DNA of 10,612 bases from Ekhidna sp. (GTDB taxonomy: Bacteria > Bacteroidota > Bacteroidia > Cytophagales > Cyclobacteriaceae), in NCBI GenBank assembly GCA_013214445.1, contig JABSPG010000102.1, positions 1 to 10,612 on the forward strand, read 5' to 3'. Positions 1-6,322 of this stretch are shown here, one piece after another. Made by a program: the position numbers and the translations under genes. Each line of letters starts with the position of its first letter. The first letter of the stretch is position 1. The notes under the pieces were generated by a model. It saw nothing but the letters and a program-made list of their open reading frames with translations, was not told the origin of the DNA and did no database searches.

Positions 1-164
1 ATCCTTCTTGGAAATGATCTTCAAATATTTAAACTTTAAACTAAGCTAATTTGGTCAACCTATTCTAGGACAAGACATAATTGCTGGTAGGTTTCATGAT
101 GCAGCGTGACTGTTTTTGTTGGCCTGGACATTGCTATGACGATTTTTCTCCTGTAGTACTTTTT

Positions 165-178
165 CGGAACACGGAACA
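165..178. repeat. tandem CGGAACA direct repeat
   Basis: CGGAACA occurs twice back to back (165-171 and 172-178) and is followed by CCA, so GAACACCA is formed at 174-181. The same GGAACAC core recurs at 271-277, and on the minus strand the related GGAACGCC occurs twice at 240-263. The cluster sits at and just beyond the 3' end of the primase-helicase gene. Confidence 0.5.
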
Positions 179-181
179 CCA

Positions 182-196
182 GGGGTCATAGACCCC
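182..196 (+). terminator. perfect hairpin with T-run, possible terminator
   Basis: GGGGTC (182-187), loop ATA, GACCCC (191-196) form a perfect 6-bp GC-rich stem followed by C and five T. The T-run is on the plus strand, so it best fits a stop for rightward transcription coming from beyond the left edge. Read on the minus strand it lies about 20 nt after the primase-helicase stop codon but lacks a T-run there, so a role for that gene is uncertain. It could also be a structural element of the adjacent repeat cluster. Confidence 0.45.
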
Positions 197-217
197 CTTT
201 TTATTCGTTTCCGTACT

Positions 218-2599
218 CTAAACAACCTTTTTGTGTTTTTCTGGCGTTCCATCTGGCGTTCCAGGGTGTTGGAACACTGCAGGATCGCCTGCCGGAATTT
301 CCAGTTGATCCAGTTGCCCTTGTAAGTGACGTTTAACCTTCGCACGCAAGGCATGTACATTGTCCCAATAACTGATCTTATACTGGTAGCCCCGATTGGC
401 ATAACCGCCTGACTGCTGGATGTATTCTAACTCGATCAGGTCGTGGATGTAGCGGTGTAGCTGGGTTTTGCTGACGTTCAGAACTTGCCGGATTTCTCGC
501 TGGCCAAAACTGTAATTATGGTGGTTCTCGCCCTTTGATTTTACATACTCTTTCAATCGTTCATAGAACAATCTCAGGCTCCCGTCTAACTCATCGATCT
601 TTAATAAAATGCTGTCAAACATGATCTCTGCTGCTACTTGTAAATCTTCCTTCTCGGAGACTAATCGCCCTTTGCTATCCTTCGATCTTCTGTATTGGTT
701 CAACAAGGTTATTTGCTTCACGTAGCTTTGGTAGAGTTCATTTAACCGTCTGATCTTGTGGGCTTCTTTGGGTAGCTCCACCTGACCGGCATAGGGATTG
801 ATTACCTCATAAGGCTTTAGCAGTCGGATGCAGTTTTTGATAAAGTTTGTTATCCGGGCTTGTTCCTCTCTATTGATTGCGCCTGCCGCCAGGCAGTTTT
901 GGTATTGAATGACTCGTTCGGTTTGCTCACTGCTTTCGTCTACTGCAATGAGGAAGCAACGGTTCATGTTATCCTCATAGATCTCTCCTTTGGTCGTGCA
1001 GCTCATGGAAGCTATCGGGCCATAGACTACTTTCTCGTAAGCTCTGATATGCCCATCTTCATCTTTGCCCGATGTGCTACTGCTGATCATTCCCCTGGAC
1101 TGTAATTCCCTAAACGCCAGGTAGGCTTCTTCTTTCATCCCGTCCAGATCTTCTAAACAGATCAGCTTATTGCTCAGGTCGTATTGCCCATAGTTGTACA
1201 AACTTCCTTCGGTCACTCGGGTAAAATGCTTCTTATCTTCTTCGGGGATAAACCTGGCTATCGCTGTGAGTAAATGGGTTTTTCCGCTTCCTGATGATCC
1301 TTGTATCAACGCATGGAGTGTGACAGGCATCTTGTAACTGGTGGCGATCCCAAACAAAAAAATGCGGTTGTTCTCTTCTCCTATTACTCCGGCTTTACCG
1401 ATCAGCTCATTGAACCGCCCAACTAAGTTGGGTTTTTTCATGAAGTCAATATTTGCCTTTAGCTGTTGGCCATTGGCCGTTGGCTTGGGATCTGCCTTTG
1501 ATTCTTGCTGTTCTTGTTCTCTATGCTGATCCAATAAATCTGTCAGGTGTTCAATATCTAAAATGAGCAGATCAGAGCGCAGCTCTAACTTTTCTGCTGC
1601 TTCCCTGGCTGTCCGTTCCACCTGCTTGTCCTCGTACAGATCTACTTTGCTTCTGCTCTTCCTTTTACTCTGTGGGTGTTCAATAAAGAGGGTGATTTTT
1701 AAACTGTCTAGTTGCGATTTGACCAAGCCTTTCACCGTGTAGTGTGCCGCCTGTCCATGATAGATAATCCCGTAAGGTTTAGTGATCAGGTCGTGTGACT
1801 TTTGGGGTATTGGTTGGGTTTCCGGTTTTGATCCTGCTATTTCAACTGAAAAGGATAAAGGTTTCCGGTTTTCAATCAAGTGAGCAAAGATTTCCAACTC
1901 ATGTGATTGTGCCAGGCTGTTCACGTCTTCTACTTCCGGTACTTCTATCGTTGATAGTTTCACCTGTGGTAAAAGCTTCTGCAGATCTTCTCCGTGTTTG
2001 GTAGTCGCCTTCCTTCCTGGTTCATCTCCATTCAAAAAGAGTATGATTTCTTCTAGTTGTTTCAGATCCCGGATTGCTTTCTTGTGTTCATCAGTCAACC
2101 CATTTGTGCCATACAGTGCCAACACTTCATAGCCTTTCAAGTCTAACTGCTGTAAGGTTGCTGCATCAATAATACTTTCGGTTAATACCAGGCGTTGGGT
2201 GTTGGACTTGGGGTATCGAGGATAGAGACCAGAACGATCTTTTAGATAAAAGTGTCTGCTGTTTTGGTTGTCGATGGTCGATCTAAAGTAAAGCCCTGTT
2301 ACCCGGTGCTGCTGATTCCTTAAAGCGAACACAATACAGCTTTTGCCAAAGGAACTGTAGGCTTTTTCTCCGGTACGATTATTCACATGGCCTTTGTCAA
2401 GCAACAAGCCGTATTTCACACAGCTTTCGATCAATGCCTGGTCTTTTCTCGTCCCATGATGGAACTGACCACTGTTGTAGCCGACCCCATAGGATGGGGA
2501 GCCAATTAGTTTTGTCAGATTTCTGCTTTCCAGATATTCTTTAGCCGGCTTGCTGTTGTGTACTGCATTGCAGAAGTAGGTAAACATTTTGGTAAGCAC
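218..2599 (-). CDS. Toprim / P-loop ATPase primase-helicase (mobile-element replication protein)
   Basis: Likely primase-helicase for replication of a mobile element. Residues 1-30 resemble the conserved linker after a CHC2 finger (FTYF...AKEYLESR). Residues about 137-225 form a Toprim domain: Glu141 in LTESIIDA, and NGDEPG at 190-195 where DGDxxG is usual, so the first Asp is Asn. An acidic/basic linker (about 300-385) precedes a P-loop ATPase: Walker A GSSGSGKT (434-441), Walker B LICLEDLDG (479-487), and an EDNMNR motif (543-547) with a possible arginine finger. Residues about 696-745 look like a winged helix. The 793-aa frame starts at GTG 2599, inside the upstream CHC2 gene (85-nt overlap in another frame). 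No good ribosome site precedes it, so it is more likely the continuation of that gene after a -1 frame change. ATP-driven unwinding is inferred from motifs only. A second, truncated paralogue lies at 9672-10598. Confidence 0.8.
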   Translation of the reverse strand: MLTKMFTYFCNAVHNSKPAKEYLESRNLTKLIGSPSYGVGYNSGQFHHGTRKDQALIESCVKYGLLLDKGHVNNRTGEKAYSSFGKSCIVFALRNQQHRVTGLYFRSTIDNQNSRHFYLKDRSGLYPRYPKSNTQRLVLTESIIDAATLQQLDLKGYEVLALYGTNGLTDEHKKAIRDLKQLEEIILFLNGDEPGRKATTKHGEDLQKLLPQVKLSTIEVPEVEDVNSLAQSHELEIFAHLIENRKPLSFSVEIAGSKPETQPIPQKSHDLITKPYGIIYHGQAAHYTVKGLVKSQLDSLKITLFIEHPQSKRKSRSKVDLYEDKQVERTAREAAEKLELRSDLLILDIEHLTDLLDQHREQEQQESKADPKPTANGQQLKANIDFMKKPNLVGRFNELIGKAGVIGEENNRIFLFGIATSYKMPVTLHALIQGSSGSGKTHLLTAIARFIPEEDKKHFTRVTEGSLYNYGQYDLSNKLICLEDLDGMKEEAYLAFRELQSRGMISSSTSGKDEDGHIRAYEKVVYGPIASMSCTTKGEIYEDNMNRCFLIAVDESSEQTERVIQYQNCLAAGAINREEQARITNFIKNCIRLLKPYEVINPYAGQVELPKEAHKIRRLNELYQSYVKQITLLNQYRRSKDSKGRLVSEKEDLQVAAEIMFDSILLKIDELDGSLRLFYERLKEYVKSKGENHHNYSFGQREIRQVLNVSKTQLHRYIHDLIELEYIQQSGGYANRGYQYKISYWDNVHALRAKVKRHLQGQLDQLEIPAGDPAVFQHPGTPDGTPEKHKKVV
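240..263. repeat. 12-bp perfect tandem repeat in primase-helicase 3' end
   Basis: TCTGGCGTTCCA is repeated exactly twice (240-251, 252-263); in the minus-strand gene it encodes GTPDGTPE in the C-terminal tail. The minus-strand core is GAACGCCA. Related AAACGCCA/AAACACCA copies occur at the 3' end of the second primase-helicase gene (9641-9744). It may be only a slippage product in a variable tail, or a protein-binding iteron. Confidence 0.55.
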
Positions 2600-2907
2600 T
2601 GCGATTTGGGGAGCTGTACTGCTTGGCTCATTTCTCTAATAATCATACTTTCACATTTCTTGATCGCCTCATGTTTGCTGCAGCTCTCCTTGTGCATCAC
2701 AAAATCTATCACGTCCAGGCTCTTGCCATTGGTGGGGCAGTTCGTGGAGAAGCAGTAGCAGCTTTGGGTTTTGTAGTACACCTGCAGGCTTGGGGTCTTG
2801 TCCTGATGGAAGGGGCAGTTCAGCCGATGGTTCTTGTCGGGTTTCAGCCCGTAGTGATCCAGGACCTGGGCGAGTGGCAAGCGTTGTTTAATTTCTGCTA
2901 TTTCCAT
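2515..2907 (-). CDS. CHC2 zinc-finger primase domain protein (probably N-terminal part of a frameshifted primase)
   Basis: The N-terminal 80 residues match the DnaG-type CHC2 zinc-binding domain: CPFHQDKTPSL (Cys31, His34), then CYCFSTNC with Cys52 and Cys57, then SLDVIDFV. In DnaG-like primases this finger binds single-stranded template DNA. The last 30 or so residues are unlike any primase and read, in the other frame, as the conserved start of the Toprim protein. Moving back one base at CCCC-AAA (minus strand; 2605-2611) would give ...AVQLPQIAVLTKMFTYF, joining finger to Toprim without a break. The gene overlaps the upstream 74-aa gene by 10 nt (ATG at 2907), which suggests translational coupling. 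At 130 aa it is too short to act alone. Either a base is missing in the homopolymer (mutation or assembly error) or the split is real. Confidence 0.8.
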   Translation of the reverse strand: MEIAEIKQRLPLAQVLDHYGLKPDKNHRLNCPFHQDKTPSLQVYYKTQSCYCFSTNCPTNGKSLDVIDFVMHKESCSKHEAIKKCESMIIREMSQAVQLPKSQCLPKCLPTSAMQYTTASRLKNIWKAEI

Positions 2908-3122
2908 CGCATTTGGATTTCTGACAGGTGGTCATCTAATCGTAAAAACTCATCTTCCAACAACAGCAGCCCTAAATACCGATCTCCTAACCCTTCGTAA
3001 CTGTCCAGTCTCTCTGCACAGCGGACTAGTGCATACTTCGCATAGCGCAGTAACTGCGCCACTTCTGCAGGGTTAGTATCTACACTCAGATATTCATTTA
3101 ATTGCGTCAGATCGTAAGGCAT
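2898..3122 (-). CDS. small protein of unknown function, first gene of the primase operon
   Basis: A 74-aa protein starting MPYDLTQLNEYL and ending SEIQMRWK. It is rich in Leu, Asp, Glu and Arg with predicted amphipathic helices (AEVAQLLRYAKYALVRCAERL, then a LLLLEDEFLRLDDHL stretch), with no signal peptide or membrane segment. I do not recognise the family. I chose ATG 3122 because the upstream alternative, TTG 3164, adds a low-complexity lysine-rich stretch encoded by A/T runs and overlaps the putative operator. Its TAG stop overlaps the ATG of the CHC2 gene by 10 nt, so the two are almost certainly co-translated. By position it may be a small accessory or regulator of the replication proteins; that is inference. 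Confidence 0.65.
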   Translation of the reverse strand: MPYDLTQLNEYLSVDTNPAEVAQLLRYAKYALVRCAERLDSYEGLGDRYLGLLLLEDEFLRLDDHLSEIQMRWK

Positions 3123-3164
3123 ATTTTTTTTAATTATTTTTTCTGATACATCATTGTTTTGCAA

Positions 3165-3182
3165 TAATACATATTTGTATTA
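3165..3182. promoter_or_regulatory. 18-bp palindrome, possible operator between divergent operons
   Basis: TAATACA-TATT-TGTATTA is a perfect inverted repeat with 7-bp arms and a 4-bp centre. It lies in the 171-bp divergent region between the primase operon (minus, from 3122) and the XRE repressor operon (plus, from 3294). Size and symmetry suit a dimeric XRE-type repressor. On the minus strand the overlapping TATTATTG resembles a Bacteroidota -7 box, so binding could block the primase promoter. This is suggestive only; the region is AT-rich. Confidence 0.4.
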
Positions 3183-3244
3183 ATAATTAAAACGTTAATG
3201 TATCTCTATCACTCTCCAATGTTTTAAATACTGCTTTAAATCGG

Positions 3245-3252
3245 TATTTTTG
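3245..3252 (+). promoter_or_regulatory. putative -7 promoter box for the XRE-toxin/antitoxin operon
   Basis: TATTTTTG matches the Bacteroidota -7 consensus TAnnTTTG. It lies 41 nt upstream of the XRE start codon, which leaves a leader of about 35 nt. No clear TTTG -33 element is visible; the sequence about 20 nt upstream is GTTTTAAA, so the call rests on the -7 box alone. Confidence 0.4.
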
Positions 3253-3293
3253 ATGTCTATATGTATTATCTAGCAATCTTGATATTTTAAAAC

Positions 3294-3641
3294 ATGAGTG
3301 TAGGAGAACGGATAAAAGATTTGAGAACACAGAAAAAATTGACTCAAACTGACCTGGCCAAGCTGGTAGGGTTGACTTACATCCAAGTAGGTCGATATGA
3401 GACACAAAAGTCTAACCCTTCTTCTGACGTGTTACAAAAGCTGGCTGCTGCCCTCGACACCACTGCTGACTTTTTAATGAATGGATCTTCTGATGAAGTG
3501 GTAGCTACTCAGCTCACTGACAAAGAGCTATTGAGGCAATTCAAGGAAGTAGAGCAACTTAACAATGAGGATAAGCATTTGGTCAAAACGTTTATTGATG
3601 CTTTCTTAACCAAACGGCATGTTCAAAAACTGGCACACTAA
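3294..3641 (+). CDS. XRE-family helix-turn-helix transcriptional regulator
   Basis: A 115-aa cytoplasmic DNA-binding protein. Residues about 5-62 form a classic XRE/Cro-CI domain: ERIKDLRTQKKLTQTDLAKL, then VGLTYIQVGRYE (recognition helix) and DVLQKLAAALDTTADFL. The C-terminal half (about 68-115) is a helical extension likely used for dimerisation, a layout common among Bacteroidota XRE regulators. It is transcribed away from the primase operon and lies 11 nt before the antitoxin gene, so it probably heads a three-gene operon. It probably represses its own operon and perhaps the divergent primase operon through the nearby palindrome at 3165-3182; this is inferred from position. It may be a third component of the toxin-antitoxin module or the element's master repressor. 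Confidence 0.88.
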   Translation: MSVGERIKDLRTQKKLTQTDLAKLVGLTYIQVGRYETQKSNPSSDVLQKLAAALDTTADFLMNGSSDEVVATQLTDKELLRQFKEVEQLNNEDKHLVKTFIDAFLTKRHVQKLAH

Positions 3642-3652
3642 ATAATCAAGGA

Positions 3653-3856
3653 ATGAGAACAATCACTATTGATATCATCAACGAAAAGGCCATCCATCTT
3701 TTGCAGGATTTGGAACTGCTTAAACTGATTCGTCTTAGGAAGGAAAAAGCTGGTCAAAAAGGTACTGATTGGGGTAAATACAAAGGGGCTATGTCTAAAC
3801 AATCCATCAGTGAGGTTGACCAGCAACTAAATGAGCTACGCAACGAATGGGAGTAA
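3653..3856 (+). CDS. VapB-like antitoxin of a PIN-domain toxin
   Basis: A 67-aa protein. The N-terminal strand (MRTITIDIINEKAIHLLQDL) and the basic middle (RLRKEKAGQKG) fit a small DNA-binding antitoxin; the acidic, Trp-containing C-terminus (SEVDQQLNELRNEWE) is typical of the toxin-binding tail of Bacteroidota antitoxins found before PIN toxins. It overlaps the toxin gene by 10 nt (3847-3856), the usual antitoxin-first coupled arrangement. AAGGA lies almost against its ATG, so the ribosome site is weak and it may depend on translation of the upstream XRE gene. Its role is to bind and neutralise the PIN ribonuclease; it may also co-repress the operon. Family assignment rests on context and tail pattern rather than a named domain. 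Confidence 0.75.
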   Translation: MRTITIDIINEKAIHLLQDLELLKLIRLRKEKAGQKGTDWGKYKGAMSKQSISEVDQQLNELRNEWE

Positions 3857-4239
3857 AATACCTCTGGGATACCAATACGGCAATCTATTACCTGCAGCAA
3901 CAATTCCCATCTTTTGCCGAACAGTTTATAGACAGCACTTTATCCGATTCCAGTCCGGCTATTTCTGCTATTACTGAGATTGAGCTTCTCTGCTGGAAAA
4001 CAGCCACTGAAAAGGATCTGGAAGTGCTGCATAATTTTATCAATGATAGCCTGGTCTTTGAGCTGGAAAAGGACATCAAACTCAAAACGGCTGATATTCG
4101 TAAAGCCCACAAAATCAAGCTGCCGGATGCCATCATTGCTGCTACTGCCTTGATTCATGATCTAGCCTTGCTCACCAGGAACGTGAGTGATTTCAAAAAT
4201 ATCGAGGGACTTGATTTGATCAATCCGTATGAGAAGTAA
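3847..4239 (+). CDS. VapC-type PIN-domain ribonuclease toxin
   Basis: A 130-aa single-domain PIN protein, the usual VapC length. The expected acidic metal-binding residues are visible: Asp8 in YLWDTN, Glu46 in SAITEIELL, Asp94 in KLPDAIIAATA and Asp115 in TRNVSDF. The C-terminal TRNVSDFKNIEGL is highly typical of the family. VapC toxins are Mg2+-dependent ribonucleases that cleave tRNA or rRNA and arrest growth when the antitoxin is lost. Here it would stabilise the surrounding element by post-segregational killing (inference). It starts inside the last codons of the antitoxin gene. An imperfect bidirectional terminator follows its stop codon. Confidence 0.9.
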   Translation: MGVKYLWDTNTAIYYLQQQFPSFAEQFIDSTLSDSSPAISAITEIELLCWKTATEKDLEVLHNFINDSLVFELEKDIKLKTADIRKAHKIKLPDAIIAATALIHDLALLTRNVSDFKNIEGLDLINPYEK

Positions 4240-4277
4240 AAGCCCCGGATCTCTCGAGGCTTCAGGATTATTTTTTT
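4240..4277. terminator. probable bidirectional terminator between convergent genes
   Basis: AAGCC (4240-4244) pairs with GGCTT (4258-4262), with a C-A mismatch and further inner pairing CG/CG. On the plus strand a T7 run follows after an 8-nt spacer (4271-4277); on the minus strand the same hairpin is followed directly by TTTT. It lies between the VapC stop codon (plus) and the stop of the 56-codon ORF (minus), the expected place for a shared terminator. Confidence 0.45.
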
Positions 4278-4438
4278 AGAGATATTTCACCCGTTTTACT
4301 ATCAACAATAAATATTGATTTAAACCGATCTCCTTGCTTCTGTCTTACCTTGTATTCTTCCTGAAGAAGTTCCCTTATGGCATCCACTTTCAGGCTAATG
4401 AACTGGAAAAGTCCATCTTGATCGTGGCCGTATTTCAT
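4268..4438 (-). CDS. small 56-aa hypothetical protein downstream of the immunity gene
   Basis: A clean ORF starting at ATG 4438 (MKYGHDQDGLFQFISL) and ending FIVDSKTGEISLKK. It is mixed charged, with one predicted helix (LKVDAIRELLQEEYKVRQKQ) and a beta-like end; no signal peptide or membrane segment. GAGAGA lies just upstream of the ATG. It is 37 nt downstream of the lipoprotein gene, same strand, and ends at the probable terminator, so it would be the last gene of that unit. The frame stays open upstream of the ATG (…LFRIERS), so it might instead be the tail of a longer decayed gene. I do not recognise it. In a toxin-immunity cassette it could be an additional immunity or orphan fragment. 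Confidence 0.45.
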   Translation of the reverse strand: MKYGHDQDGLFQFISLKVDAIRELLQEEYKVRQKQGDRFKSIFIVDSKTGEISLKK

Positions 4439-4475
4439 ACTTCTCTCGATCCTGAAAAGTGGACGGAGAGATAGC

Positions 4476-5087
4476 TTACTCCATATCTATCACAGATAAT
4501 TTATCCTTAAGTAAATCATATTCGTAGGTCAAATTGGAGAAGATTTTGTTACTCCTATCATCGTATGTAAGTAATGCGGATTTTGACTTGAAAATAAATT
4601 TCACCTTACTTCCATTCTTAACCACCTCTATTTTTTTAACAGGATATGAAAGGTCTTCTGAGTAGTTTTCCGGTTTTGAGATAACCTCAAAATCACCGAC
4701 ATAAGAAAACGTATTCTTTGATACTCTAAACAAAGACAATTGAGAGTAGTATTCACCATTTACTTCCAAGAGTACAAAATCATTATTGTCGACAGATACC
4801 TCGTACAAATCTCCTCCATAAGGAGATTTTTCAAATTCATAACTGAACAATATTTTCCCCGAACCTTCTTCTACTACAAAAATGGCATCTGTCAAATATG
4901 TCGAATCATTGCTCCCCCAAATAAAAAGGTTCTCTCCACATATCTTTGAACCATAAACGTTGCTTATGGAAGCTAACTCTAGCTCGTTATTATAAATCGC
5001 ACAGACGTTAAAATATTGCTTACTTTCCTGAGCTTTAGCACAACTCGAGAGAATCAAAAGAAATAGTATCTCAAAGGTTATTTTCAT
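4476..5087 (-). CDS. lipoprotein, probable immunity protein to the RHS-M23 toxin
   Basis: A 203-aa protein from ATG 5087. The N-terminus MKITFEILFLLILSSCAKAQ is a lipoprotein signal peptide with lipobox L-S-S-C16, so the mature protein is lipid-anchored and faces the periplasm or the surface. The rest is rich in beta-type patterns (alternating Tyr/Val/Ile, Asn/Asp turns) with no enzyme motif; I do not recognise a family. The start was chosen because GGTGGAG lies 7 nt before this ATG and the signal peptide begins here; the longer open frame reading MATTSRR overlaps the RHS gene and would hide the signal. The gene begins 2 nt after the RHS-M23 stop codon, the standard toxin-then-immunity order. 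A periplasmic lipoprotein is the right location to block a peptidoglycan-cleaving M23 enzyme. The immunity role is inferred. Confidence 0.7.
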   Translation of the reverse strand: MKITFEILFLLILSSCAKAQESKQYFNVCAIYNNELELASISNVYGSKICGENLFIWGSNDSTYLTDAIFVVEEGSGKILFSYEFEKSPYGGDLYEVSVDNNDFVLLEVNGEYYSQLSLFRVSKNTFSYVGDFEVISKPENYSEDLSYPVKKIEVVKNGSKVKFIFKSKSALLTYDDRSNKIFSNLTYEYDLLKDKLSVIDME

Positions 5088-5089
5088 TT

Positions 5090-6220
5090 TTATCTCCACC
5101 AAGGTTGAACAAATCCCATCAAACCTCCTGGAAGTGGTCGCCAAATGGCAATGTGTACGTGAGTAGGATAAATCGATGGTATTCCATGTCTTCCCATGTA
5201 ACCTATTAGGTTTCCTGCATTAACATTTTGACCTACTGTTACTGCACTTTTTGACAAGTGGCCATAATCAACATAGTAATTTTTACCGTTAATCATTGAA
5301 CTAGTTCTTACGGTATGGGGACCGTAGCTGCCTTTGTGACCTACCCTTATAACATCACCATCATACATTGCATAAACATCGTCTCCCACTTCGCCCTTGT
5401 AGTCTACTCCAAAGTGTGGCCTTTTACCTCCATTCCTAGTATTTCCATAGCATCCATATTCACAATTTTGAGGCGTGGTTGCAATTTCTCCGGTCTTGGT
5501 AGGTTTTGCTCCTCCTGGAACTTCTTCATTAAGGAATCGCCCTTTAGAGCCAAAATTCCCACCACCTCTTTCATTTACTTTTCCAGTCCAAAAATTAGCA
5601 TCATTTGAAGCAGCATCAATTCCAGCCACCAGTCCTCCTAATGCAGCTCCAGATAGACCTCCAATTGCTCCATTTCTAAGTCCTGTACCAAGTGCATCTC
5701 CAAAATTGCTTCCACCAACAAGCGCATTACCCGTTCCAGATAGAAAACCCGCTCCAAATCCGACCCCACCTCCAATAGCTGCACCCGACAAAAAGCCTGA
5801 TGTCGCGCCAGATATTCCAGCTCCTGCTAAAGTGCCCGTTCCCGAAAAAGCTGCGGCAAATCCAGCTCCAAAACTTGAACCTCCTAAAGCTGCACTAATG
5901 CCTGTCCCTAATCCAGCACCTAATGCTCCTGATGCTGCACCTACAGCAAAGTATCCTAAACCATCCCAGAAATTATCAATCTTATTTGCATTGAAAGCAG
6001 TGTTCAATGCTGCACCTACCAGAATCGGCACGAACCAAGCCAGCTCCCCATCGGGATCCACCATCATCACGGGGTTGTTGCCCATGCCGGTGTAGGGTGA
6101 ACTGAACTGTCCTGCCGGGTCTACTTGTGGGAACCTACCCAAGACAGGATCATAATTTCTACTAAGAAAATCGTATAGTCCTGTGAGACTGTCAAGCGAG
6201 GAAAAAGGTGCTTGATACAA
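5090..6220 (-). CDS. orphan RHS C-terminal tip with M23 (LytM-type) metallopeptidase toxin domain
   Basis: The start (GLYDFLSRNYDPVLGRFPQVDP ... GNNPVMMVDPDGE) is the end of the RHS repeat-associated core. Residues about 60-212 are a Gly/Ala-rich hydrophobic linker typical between core and toxin. Residues about 265-376 form an M23 zinc peptidase: HFGVD (His269, Asp273), YGHLS (His321) and HVH (His354, His356), all intact. M23 enzymes cut peptidoglycan cross-bridges, so the likely role is a contact-delivered antibacterial toxin. The N-terminus is missing: TTG 6220 is only the first permissible start. In-frame homology continues upstream through DNFYPFGLP (to about 6292), then becomes basic junk and hits TAG at 6323-6325. 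There is no ATG, GTG or other TTG in that stretch. A complete RHS toxin is normally over 1000 aa, so this is a displaced 3' cassette, probably silent unless recombined behind a full RHS gene. The immunity gene follows at once. Confidence 0.82.
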   Translation of the reverse strand: MYQAPFSSLDSLTGLYDFLSRNYDPVLGRFPQVDPAGQFSSPYTGMGNNPVMMVDPDGELAWFVPILVGAALNTAFNANKIDNFWDGLGYFAVGAASGALGAGLGTGISAALGGSSFGAGFAAAFSGTGTLAGAGISGATSGFLSGAAIGGGVGFGAGFLSGTGNALVGGSNFGDALGTGLRNGAIGGLSGAALGGLVAGIDAASNDANFWTGKVNERGGGNFGSKGRFLNEEVPGGAKPTKTGEIATTPQNCEYGCYGNTRNGGKRPHFGVDYKGEVGDDVYAMYDGDVIRVGHKGSYGPHTVRTSSMINGKNYYVDYGHLSKSAVTVGQNVNAGNLIGYMGRHGIPSIYPTHVHIAIWRPLPGGLMGFVQPWWR

Positions 6221-6322
6221 AAGCCCTGGATCTACATACCCTGAAGCTCGCCAGCTTTTACTAGTTGGGAGTCCAAAGGGATAAAAATTATCGCATTTTT
6301 TCCGACGCTTATCTCTTTTTTC

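Larger units (their letters stand above)
1..217. other. non-coding segment downstream of the primase-helicase gene
   Basis: No convincing gene is present in this left-edge segment. It holds the 3' flank of the minus-strand primase-helicase gene: a perfect hairpin at 182-196, a CGGAACA tandem repeat at 165-178, and AT-rich sequence towards the edge. A 23-codon minus-strand ORF (60-131, beginning MSRPTKTVTL and ending CLVLE) is readable and is open further upstream without a clear ribosome binding site. It could be the remnant of a small gene, but nothing identifies it. Confidence 0.5.

Noticed and set aside
94..402. 102-aa minus-strand frame overlapping the primase-helicase 3' end
   Set aside because: It is mostly a shifted reading of the primase-helicase tail (Arg/Lys-rich low complexity). 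The primase-helicase frame carries the winged helix up to its own stop, so the overlap is a shadow.
5475..6095. 206-aa plus-strand Pro/Ala-rich frame
   Set aside because: It is the antisense of the Gly/Ala-rich RHS linker, which forces a proline-rich reading; no family features.
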